64,000 bases of DNA from Rhizomicrobium sp. (GTDB taxonomy: Bacteria; Pseudomonadota; Alphaproteobacteria; Micropepsales; Micropepsaceae), in contig JBBCGL010000001.1 in NCBI GenBank assembly GCA_037200385.1, forward strand, positions 1,240,001-1,304,000, given 5' to 3'. Shown here one piece after another: positions 54,936 through 61,890 of the stretch (the stretch's first letter is position 1; every line of letters begins with the position of its first letter). A program made the position numbers and the translations under genes. The notes under the pieces are model-generated. The model had not been told where the DNA came from. It was given only the letters and a program-made list of their open reading frames with translations, and ran no database searches.

Positions 54936-56348
54936 ATGCGCGTTCTTTTCGCCACGCCGGAGATGGAAGACTTCATAAGCGTCGGAGGCCTTGCTGCCGT
55001 ATCCGCGGCGCTGCCGCGTGCTTTGGCGCCGTTCGGCGAGGTCCGTGTGATCATTCCCGGCTACCGCGAGGTGCTCCGCCATCTTGCCCCTTTGGAGATC
55101 ATAGCGACATGCCGCGAAAGCGCCGGGCTTCCCGCCTGCACGCTCGGGCTAGCCAAGACCGCGGACGGCCTGCCGGTCTATGCGGTGATCTGTCCTGAAT
55201 TGTACGAACGCGACGGCGGCCCCTACGGCGACGCTCAGCAACGCGACTGGCCCGACAACGACATCCGGTTCGCCCGTTTTGCGTCGGCGGCCGCCCAACT
55301 TGCGTCGGGACTGCTCGACCCGCACTGGCGGCCGGATGTTGTCCACTGCAATGATTGGCAATCGGCGCTGATCCCCGCCTACCTGGCGTGGAGCGGCGCG
55401 GATGTCCCCACCGTGCTGACCATCCACAATCTGGCCTATCAGGGATTGTTCGACCGCACCGCCGCGCGCCGGATCGGCGCGCCGGAGAGCGCGTTCCACA
55501 TCGACGGCCTGGAATTCTACGGCAAGACCTCGTTCCTGAAGGCCGGCCTGATCTACGCCACGCATCTCACCACGGTGAGCGCGACCTATGCCCGCGAGAT
55601 CACGACGCCCGAACATGGCTGCGGCCTGGAAGGCCTGCTGCGGCGCAGAGCGGACGCCCGGCAGCTGAGCGGGATCCTGAACGGCATCGACGAGAGCTGG
55701 GATCCGCGTACCTGTCCGGCGCTGGCGGCGCCTTTCGCGGTCGGCGAATGGGATGGGAAGACCGTCAATGCCGATCACGTGCGCAAGGAATTCGGATTGG
55801 CGCTGTCGCGCGGTCCGCTTTTCGGCCTGGTGGCACGACTCGTCCATCAAAAGGGCGTGGACCTTGTCCTCGCGGCGGCGGATACGATCGTCAAGGCCGG
55901 CGGCCAGATCATCGTTACCGGCAAGGGCGAGACCGAGTTCGAAGAAGCCCTGAAAGACGTCGAGCGTCGCAACCCCGACAGCATCGCCGCCGCGATCCGC
56001 TTCGACGATGGCGAGGCGCGGCGCATTTTCGCCGGCAGCGATTTCACCTTGATGCCGTCGCGGTTCGAGCCCTGTGGCCTCAGCCAGATGTATGCGCAGC
56101 GCTTCGGCTCGCTGCCCATCGGACGCCAGACCGGCGGACTTTCGGAGACCATTGTCGACGGCGAGACCGGCTTCCTGTTCTCGGAGCCTTCGACGGAATC
56201 CCTGCTCGAGGGGATCTCCCGGGCCTTCGCGACCTTTCGGACGAAGGAACGCCTGAACCGGATGCGCGAGCGGGCGATGTCCCAGCCCTTCGGCTGGCAG
56301 CATTCGGCGCGAAACTATGGGCAGATTTACGAGAGCGTGGCCGCCTAA
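54936..56348 (+). CDS. glgA: Glycogen synthase-like glucosyltransferase (GT5)
   Basis: A 470-residue GT5 enzyme. MRVLFATPEMEDF opens the N-terminal Rossmann domain; VVHCNDWQSALIPAYL and TIHNLAYQGLF are typical. The C-terminal domain has LVARLVHQKGVDLVLAA (Arg and Lys of the active site) and MPSRFEPCGLSQMYAQRFGSLPI. The ADP-glucose-binding KTGG motif reads SVGG (ISVGGLAAVSAALP), so its Lys is missing. ATG 54936 is preferred over an in-frame TTG at 54927. It starts 142 nt after the ROK gene; no glgC is in the window. Confidence 0.9.
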   Translation: MRVLFATPEMEDFISVGGLAAVSAALPRALAPFGEVRVIIPGYREVLRHLAPLEIIATCRESAGLPACTLGLAKTADGLPVYAVICPELYERDGGPYGDAQQRDWPDNDIRFARFASAAAQLASGLLDPHWRPDVVHCNDWQSALIPAYLAWSGADVPTVLTIHNLAYQGLFDRTAARRIGAPESAFHIDGLEFYGKTSFLKAGLIYATHLTTVSATYAREITTPEHGCGLEGLLRRRADARQLSGILNGIDESWDPRTCPALAAPFAVGEWDGKTVNADHVRKEFGLALSRGPLFGLVARLVHQKGVDLVLAAADTIVKAGGQIIVTGKGETEFEEALKDVERRNPDSIAAAIRFDDGEARRIFAGSDFTLMPSRFEPCGLSQMYAQRFGSLPIGRQTGGLSETIVDGETGFLFSEPSTESLLEGISRAFATFRTKERLNRMRERAMSQPFGWQHSARNYGQIYESVAA

Positions 56349-56400
56349 CCGCCGCACCCATCGATCGGCGTCATCCGCATGTCCCTGCGCTGCGACGGCG

Positions 56401-56922
56401 TCACTTGGTCCTGCTCGGATAGGCGAACGTCCAATGCGCCCTGATCGGCTTCCACCACGCAGGAACGCCGGTCGCCTTGTCGACGTGGCGGATGAAGCCG
56501 TTGGCCGACGGCGGGGAAATCTCATACGTGAGCTGGTAAGTACCCGGTCCGTCCATGACGACGTTGTTGGCGTAGTGCGGCCCGTCACCGGCCGTCATCG
56601 GCGCCAGCGTTCCGGTCTTCTTGAACTTGGCGCCCACCTTGGTGAGCGTATAGCGGATGGTGAGATAAGGTATCCACGCATCCTCGGAGAACCCGTGTTT
56701 CTCGTCCGCGGTGGCGTGAACATCCGCTTCCAAATGCACCGAATTCGGCCCCATCGCGCCGCCCGGCGGCATGCGATCCATCTCGATCCCGACCAGGTAA
56801 TTCGGAACGATCTGCAGACCGTCCGCCACGACGGGCTCGCCGACATAGAATTCGCCGGCTTGCGCCGTGGACAGCAGTCCGCCGAACAGAAATCCTAGTG
56901 AAACCGCGATTGTCCTGCGCAT
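56401..56922 (-). CDS. Periplasmic iron transport protein (P19/FtrA-like, Iron_transport family)
   Basis: A 173-residue exported protein with signal peptide MRRTIAVSLGFLFGGLLSTAQAG. EFYVGEPVVADGLQIVPNYLVGIEMDRM and VHLEADVHATADEKHGFSEDAWIPYLTIRYTL provide the Met and His residues that bind iron/copper in this beta-sandwich family. P19 proteins usually work with an Ftr1-type permease, which is absent here. The ATG at 56922 is chosen for the signal peptide. It is 29 bases after a small membrane-protein gene. Confidence 0.85.
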   Translation of the reverse strand: MRRTIAVSLGFLFGGLLSTAQAGEFYVGEPVVADGLQIVPNYLVGIEMDRMPPGGAMGPNSVHLEADVHATADEKHGFSEDAWIPYLTIRYTLTKVGAKFKKTGTLAPMTAGDGPHYANNVVMDGPGTYQLTYEISPPSANGFIRHVDKATGVPAWWKPIRAHWTFAYPSRTK

Positions 56923-56951
56923 GTCGTCCTCCTGGATGGATGCAGATGATG

Positions 56952-57152
56952 TTACGCCGATGCGGCGGCCTGGAAAGCTCCGTGCAGGCATCGAATCGTC
57001 GCGCCGAGCGGCGCGGCAAGCGCCGCCCAGGCCAGAATGCGCGCCAAGTTGTTGTCGACCAGCAGCGCGTCCAGCAACCCGAACAGCGTGAGGCCGGCAA
57101 GCAGGAGCGGCATGCGCCACAGGACAGCGGCCTTTGTGGGTGGTGCGTTCAT
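56952..57152 (-). CDS. Small membrane protein between PepSY and P19-like genes
   Basis: A 66-residue protein, MNAPPTKAAVLWRMP, then two hydrophobic segments (LLLAGLTLFGLLDALLV and ILAWAALAAPLGATI). It begins 4 nt after the PepSY gene stop, so it is co-transcribed. Small two-helix proteins are common next to PepSY iron-uptake membrane proteins. No named family recognised. Confidence 0.7.
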   Translation of the reverse strand: MNAPPTKAAVLWRMPLLLAGLTLFGLLDALLVDNNLARILAWAALAAPLGATIRCLHGAFQAAASA

Positions 57153-57156
57153 CGGG

Positions 57157-58335
57157 CTACTCCGCAGGCGCGGGCACAAGCTCGCCCGTCGCATCGGTCC
57201 TGACGGAACGGCCGAAACGCTTGGCCGCCCAGAGATAGAGGCCGCTGCCGAGGACCGCGATGGCGACCATGTCGAACAGCGCCCAGAGGATCTTGAGCGG
57301 CAATCCGCCGTAATCGCCGAAGTGCAGCGGGCGCGATATTTCCACGGCCCGGAGATAGGCCGGCAGGGCGACGACGCGCGCGACCCGCCCGGTCCGCGCA
57401 TCGACCAGCACCGGCGTCATCAGGCGCGCGGTGAGCGGCGACGCGCCCTTGGTCCAGACGACATAGTGCAACGGACTGCCGTCGACATGCGTCGGCATCG
57501 TGATGGACGAGACGGCAGAACCGGGCATGGCGTGCAACGCCGCGTCTACGGCACTTTGAATCGACGTCGTGGGCGTGACGACCGGCAGCTTGTCATAGCC
57601 TGCGAGCATCTTTGCGACATCGGTGATCTCCCACAGACCGAACAACGGCGTGGAGAGCGTGTTCATCAGCCCCGTGAAGCCCACGACCAGCAGCCAGGCG
57701 GCGACGACGATGCCCAGGACGTTGTGCAGATCGAGCCAGAGCAAGCGATTGCTGCCGGCATTGCGCACCGTGCCGAACGGGGCGCGCCGGGCGAACGGCG
57801 CATAGAGCACGACGCCGGACGCCAGCGCGGCGAGGAACAGCAACGCCATCACGGCGAGGAAGAGGTCGCCCGGAAGCCCGAGAAAGAGCTCCGCATGCAG
57901 GATGCGAGCGAAGGTGAGAAAAGCGTCCGCGCCGCCGCCTGCCGGATGCAGGGAGTCCCGCAGCACGACGCCCGTATGCGCGTCCATCGTCAAGACGTGA
58001 TTGGCGGCGTTCGGCGCATCGATGGACGGCGCAAGGACCGCAAAGACCTGCGGCGCATCGTCGTCGAGAAAGAGGCTGCGCAAAGCGTCCTGCGGATATC
58101 GCCCGCGCGCGGCCTGCGCGAAACGGTCGAGCGGAAGGACTGGCTTCCCGGCGACGGCCGCCGCCGGCACCGGCCCGCCGGGAAACGCGTCCTCGAGCTC
58201 GTCCTGGAAGATGAGCGGCAGCCCTGTCAGGCAAAGCATCAGCAGGAACGCCGTGCAGACGAGGCTTGTCCAGGTGTGGACAAAGCGCCAGGCCCCCAGG
58301 GCACGCGTACCGGACAAAGCTCGAAACCCAAGCAA
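57157..58335 (-). CDS. PepSY-associated transmembrane protein (iron-uptake associated)
   Basis: A 392-residue inner-membrane protein with four main hydrophobic segments: TSLVCTAFLLMLCLTGLPL, FLAVMALLFLAALASGVVLY, LGIVVAAWLLVVGFTGLMN and ALFDMVAIAVLGSGLYLW. It has periplasmic PepSY-type loops (ANHVLTMDAHTGVVL, RPLHFGDYGGLPLKILW). PiuB-like members accompany siderophore receptors and may reduce ferric siderophores. The start appears to be TTG at 58335, which is uncertain. It is divergent from the TonB receptor across two Fur-like boxes. Confidence 0.85.
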   Translation of the reverse strand: MLGFRALSGTRALGAWRFVHTWTSLVCTAFLLMLCLTGLPLIFQDELEDAFPGGPVPAAAVAGKPVLPLDRFAQAARGRYPQDALRSLFLDDDAPQVFAVLAPSIDAPNAANHVLTMDAHTGVVLRDSLHPAGGGADAFLTFARILHAELFLGLPGDLFLAVMALLFLAALASGVVLYAPFARRAPFGTVRNAGSNRLLWLDLHNVLGIVVAAWLLVVGFTGLMNTLSTPLFGLWEITDVAKMLAGYDKLPVVTPTTSIQSAVDAALHAMPGSAVSSITMPTHVDGSPLHYVVWTKGASPLTARLMTPVLVDARTGRVARVVALPAYLRAVEISRPLHFGDYGGLPLKILWALFDMVAIAVLGSGLYLWAAKRFGRSVRTDATGELVPAPAE

Positions 58336-58354
58336 ACCGCGACAAACTCAATAT

Positions 58355-58375
58355 TGCAATTGACTCTCAATATCA
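58355..58375 (+). promoter_or_regulatory. Fur-like box 3 (siderophore receptor gap)
   Basis: A 21-bp site whose centre ATTGA-CTC-TCAAT (58359-58371) is a perfect 5-3-5 inverted repeat. It shares 17 of 21 positions with box 1 at the heme locus. It lies between the divergent PepSY and TonB receptor genes, about 45 bases before the receptor start. Confidence 0.6.
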
Positions 58376-58391
58376 ATAGAGACAGCGTAGT

Positions 58392-58412
58392 TGCGATCCA
58401 TTCTCAACAAGA
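58392..58412 (+). promoter_or_regulatory. Fur-like box 4 (weaker, next to receptor RBS)
   Basis: TGCGATCCATTCTCAACAAG and one more base match box 1 at 12 of 21 positions, including TGC and TCTCAA. It adjoins the GAGGGG ribosome binding site of the receptor gene. It is a weaker candidate than the other three. Confidence 0.4.
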
Positions 58413-58419
58413 GGGGCTT

Positions 58420-60534
58420 ATGCGTATCAGGATATGGGGGACATGGGCGGGTGCGGCGCTGCTGGGAACGGGGAGCCTGCTGCGCGGCGGCGCGGCCCTT
58501 GCGCAGGACATTCGCGACAAGGATTCGAAGATCGAGACCGTCGTCGTCACGGGAAGCCTGCTGACCAGCCATTCGACGACCGGCAGCAAGACAGACACGC
58601 CGATCATCCAGACGCCACAGTCGATCTCGGTGATCAACCGAAACCAGATCACGCTGCAGAACCCACAGGATATCAGCCAGGCGATCGGCTACTCGGCCGG
58701 CGTGACGCCGGCGATGTTCGGCTACGATCCGCGCTTTCCGCAGTTCCAGGTGCGCGGCTTCAGTGAGTTCTACAACGGCGTCTTCCAGGACGGCACGCGC
58801 CTTTTCGCCAGCGACTTCATCGGTCCGCTGCTGGAACCTTATGGCCTCGAACAGATCGATATCCTGCGCGGTCCGACCTCGGTGCTCTACGGCCAGAACG
58901 CACCGGGCGGCCTGGTCAATATCGTCTCCAAGCGTCCGCAGGCCGACGCCTTTGCGGAGCTTCAGCTTCAGCTGGGCAACTACGACCGCTATGACGGTCG
59001 CTGGGATCTGAACGCGCCGCTGACCGACGACGGCACGGTGCTGGCGCGGCTGACCGGCGTCTATCGCCAGTCCGGCACGCAATACGTCAATGTGCCCGAT
59101 GACGAAACCTACATCGCGCCGGCGCTGACCTGGAAGCCGCGCGCCGGCACTTCGCTCACCATCCTCGCGAGCTATCAGCGCGTCTCGGGCGGCGAATCGG
59201 AAGAGGCGTTCGACCGGGCGGTGCTGCCGCCCGGCTATCCGCAGTCGATCTGGCGCTTCGATCCCCTGTTCAACACCTCGACGCAGCAAACCTTCGCCAT
59301 CGGCTACCAGTTCGACCAGGTCCTGGCCGACGACTGGAACCTGCACCAGTCGTTCCGTTACACGGATTCGCGCGCGAATTTGCTCACCGTCAATCCGCTG
59401 TATTTCGACAGCGCCACGACGCTCGCGATGGAGGCCGAGCATCTGACCAATACGCTCGATGCCGTCACGCTCGACACCAATGTCACGGGCAAGGCCGAGA
59501 CCGGCCCGGTGAAGCACACGCTGATCTTCGGCGTGGACTATCAGAACGATCCGTTTTCGGCGCTCGATCTGGTCGGCGATGCCCCCGATGCCGATTACTT
59601 CGCGTTGTCCTACAACCTGCCCATCGCCCCGCCGACTACCGTGTCGTCGTCGGTGCATCAAGGCGCCAGTCAAGTCGGTGTCTATGCGCAGGACCAGATG
59701 GCGTTCGACGATCACTGGTTCCTGACGGCTGGGCTGCGCCAAGACTGGTCGTCGATCAAGACCGTCAACTACGCCGGCGCCTTCTTCGGCACCGCGCCGG
59801 CGCAGCAGGATGACGGCGCGCTCACCGGCCGCGCCGGCCTCGTCTATGTCTCCGATATCGGTCTGGCCCCCTATGTGAGCTATTCGACGTCTTTCGTGCC
59901 CCAATCGGGCACCGATTTCTTCGGCAAGCCGTTCAGCCCGCTCACCGGCCGGCAATATGAAGCGGGCATCCGCTACATGCCCAAGGGCGGCTGGATCAGC
60001 GCAACGCTGTCGCTCTACGACCTCACCGAGCAGCATGTCCTGAGCGCCGATCCCGATATCGCGCACAATGGCTTCCAGGTGGAGACCGGCGAGGAACGCT
60101 CGCGCGGCATCGAGTTCGAGACCGTCGTGACTCCCCTCCCCGGCCTGAACGTCACGGGCGCTTATACCTATGACGACGTGCGCATCACCGAGTCCACCGA
60201 TCCGACCGAGATCGACCGTCAGCCGGCCAACACGCCGCCCACCCAAGTCTCGCTGTTCGGCGACTACACGTTCCAGGATGGCGCCTTGCAAGGGTTCGGG
60301 CTTGGCGGCGGCATGCGCTATGCCAGCGAAACCTATACCGACACCACCAATACGATCCGCACCGGCAGCCTGACCTTCTTCGACGCCGACGCGCATTACG
60401 AAGTCGCGAACTGGCGCATCGCGCTCAACGTCGACAACGTCGCCGACAGCCGGACGCAGCTCTGTTTCGGCCAAGTGTGCCACTTCAGCCGCGGCCGCAC
60501 CATCATCGGCAGCCTCACGCGGCACTTCGAGTAA
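58420..60534 (+). CDS. TonB-dependent siderophore receptor
   Basis: A 704-residue outer-membrane receptor of the FhuA/FpvA type. After a signal peptide ending near GAALAQ, KIETVVVTGSLL is the TonB-box region. The plug has PQSISVINRNQITLQNPQDISQAIGYSAGV, FQVRGF and IDILRGPTSVLYGQNAPGGLVNIVSKRP, typical of siderophore receptors. The barrel ends GRTIIGSLTRHFE with a terminal aromatic region. A late CFGQVC pair could form a loop disulphide. Start ATG 58420 follows GAGGGG. Ligand unknown; Fur-like boxes upstream suggest iron control. Confidence 0.92.
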   Translation: MRIRIWGTWAGAALLGTGSLLRGGAALAQDIRDKDSKIETVVVTGSLLTSHSTTGSKTDTPIIQTPQSISVINRNQITLQNPQDISQAIGYSAGVTPAMFGYDPRFPQFQVRGFSEFYNGVFQDGTRLFASDFIGPLLEPYGLEQIDILRGPTSVLYGQNAPGGLVNIVSKRPQADAFAELQLQLGNYDRYDGRWDLNAPLTDDGTVLARLTGVYRQSGTQYVNVPDDETYIAPALTWKPRAGTSLTILASYQRVSGGESEEAFDRAVLPPGYPQSIWRFDPLFNTSTQQTFAIGYQFDQVLADDWNLHQSFRYTDSRANLLTVNPLYFDSATTLAMEAEHLTNTLDAVTLDTNVTGKAETGPVKHTLIFGVDYQNDPFSALDLVGDAPDADYFALSYNLPIAPPTTVSSSVHQGASQVGVYAQDQMAFDDHWFLTAGLRQDWSSIKTVNYAGAFFGTAPAQQDDGALTGRAGLVYVSDIGLAPYVSYSTSFVPQSGTDFFGKPFSPLTGRQYEAGIRYMPKGGWISATLSLYDLTEQHVLSADPDIAHNGFQVETGEERSRGIEFETVVTPLPGLNVTGAYTYDDVRITESTDPTEIDRQPANTPPTQVSLFGDYTFQDGALQGFGLGGGMRYASETYTDTTNTIRTGSLTFFDADAHYEVANWRIALNVDNVADSRTQLCFGQVCHFSRGRTIIGSLTRHFE

Positions 60535-60546
60535 GAGGATCACGGC

Positions 60547-61077
60547 ATGACGATCACGCAGCGAGACTTCCCCGCCTATGTTCCGCCGCCGGCCTATCCC
60601 GACGACGCGCCGCTATCGGGGCTGTGCACGGCAGAACTCGTGCTGGTCGCGTCTCTCCGCCTGTTCGCCTTGGCGCATTGCGACCCGGAGGGTGGACATG
60701 ACTGGCGCGGCGGTCTCCTGGCGTCCGGCGCCGGCTGCTGCGCAGTGCCGGCGTTCGATGCGCTGTTCGGCATCGTCGGTGCGGCCGGCCGACGCCCGCT
60801 CGACGTCCGCTGCCGTCATTGTCCGCATCTGAGCCGCGATGAAGGCCGCCTGCTCCAGATCGTGAGCCTGCTGCAACACGGCCGCATGTTCGATGCCCGC
60901 GACGTGCTGGCGGACTGGCTGCCGCCGGCCGTGGTGCGGCTCGCCATCCTTCCCGCAAAAGGCCTCGCGTCGGCTTTGGCACGTGCGCGCTTGCTCGTGC
61001 CATTGCGCGAGAGCCCGCGGACTTCGACCCATCACGCCTGCCGCCAGACCCATCATGGCTCCGCCCTGGTGCACTGA
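60547..61077 (+). CDS. Conserved-looking hypothetical Cys/His protein
   Basis: A 176-residue protein I cannot assign to a named family. It begins 12 nt after the TonB receptor stop with GAGGATCACGGC before its ATG, so it is very likely co-transcribed. It has a helical N-terminal region (LCTAELVLVASLRLFALAHCDPEGGHDW), a CRHCPH motif near residues 88-93 followed by LSRDEGRLLQIVSLLQHGR, and a Leu/Ala-rich helix near the end. CxxC with nearby His suggests metal binding. No signal peptide is evident. A role in iron or siderophore metabolism is inferred from position. Confidence 0.72.
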   Translation: MTITQRDFPAYVPPPAYPDDAPLSGLCTAELVLVASLRLFALAHCDPEGGHDWRGGLLASGAGCCAVPAFDALFGIVGAAGRRPLDVRCRHCPHLSRDEGRLLQIVSLLQHGRMFDARDVLADWLPPAVVRLAILPAKGLASALARARLLVPLRESPRTSTHHACRQTHHGSALVH

Positions 61078-61127
61078 AGCGGCAGGCGTTCAGCACGACA
61101 ACGGCAAAATCGACGCGAGGCTGTCCC

Positions 61128-61805
61128 ATGGCTCCGCCATCTTCGAATCCCATCGCCGATCGGCGGATCGACGCGGTTCTGCAGCGCCTGCACCGCCGGG
61201 CCACCCGGCAATTGCCGGGGCTGGTCGTCCATTTGGCGTTGGAGGCCCTGAAGGAGCTGGTAGGCGGCCCGCGGCCTGTCGAGGCGGCGTATTATCGCGA
61301 CAAGCTGATCCCGATCGATCGCGGCCAAGGCTGGCTGATCTACACGCTCTGCCGCGCCCAGCAGGCCCGGCGTGTCGTCGAGTTCGGAACTTCCTATGGC
61401 GTCTCCACGCTCTACCTTGCCGCGGCGATGCGCGATCAAGGCGCCGGTCTCGTCATCGGGACGGAGATCGACGCCGAGAAAGCGCGGCACGCGCGAAGCC
61501 ATTTTGCGGAGGCCGGCGTTGCAGACCTGATCGACCTGCGAGAGGGCGACGCGCTCGAAACCCTCAAAGACTGCGGCGGTCCCGTCGATTTTCTCCTGGT
61601 CGACGGCTTTCCCAAGCTCGCCAGGCCCATCATCGAGCTGATGGCGCCGCAACTGCGCAAGGGCGCGATCGTCATCGCCGACAATGTGGGACATTTTCCC
61701 AAGACCTTTGTTGACTATCTGGACTTCGTGCGACGCCCGGCAAACGGCTTCGTCTCGACCCTGCTGCCGCTGCGCGGCGGAACGGAATTTTCCGTGAAGA
61801 TCTGA
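61128..61805 (+). CDS. Class I SAM-dependent O-methyltransferase
   Basis: A 225-residue protein resembling caffeoyl-CoA/catechol O-methyltransferases. The SAM motif is VVEFGTSYGVSTLYLAAAM (about residues 84-102), the acidic ribose-binding strand VIGTEIDAEKARHARSHF, and motif IV VDFLLVDGFPKL. IADNVGHFP follows in place of the usual DNV(L/V) metal region. It is 50 nt after the Cys/His protein in the same direction. The methyl acceptor is unknown. Confidence 0.87.
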   Translation: MAPPSSNPIADRRIDAVLQRLHRRATRQLPGLVVHLALEALKELVGGPRPVEAAYYRDKLIPIDRGQGWLIYTLCRAQQARRVVEFGTSYGVSTLYLAAAMRDQGAGLVIGTEIDAEKARHARSHFAEAGVADLIDLREGDALETLKDCGGPVDFLLVDGFPKLARPIIELMAPQLRKGAIVIADNVGHFPKTFVDYLDFVRRPANGFVSTLLPLRGGTEFSVKI

Positions 61806-61890
61806 CCGGTGCGCGGATGCGGCCGATAAGTCCCCGTCGACGCGAACGCGGTCTCGGGTGTAGCGGCTTGCAAGCCAGCACCATGTCGAC

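Noticed and set aside
61865-61876. Palindrome GGCTTGCAAGCC between convergent methyltransferase and peptidase genes, as a terminator
   Set aside because: It has no loop and no T-tract; a 12-bp palindrome alone is weak evidence.
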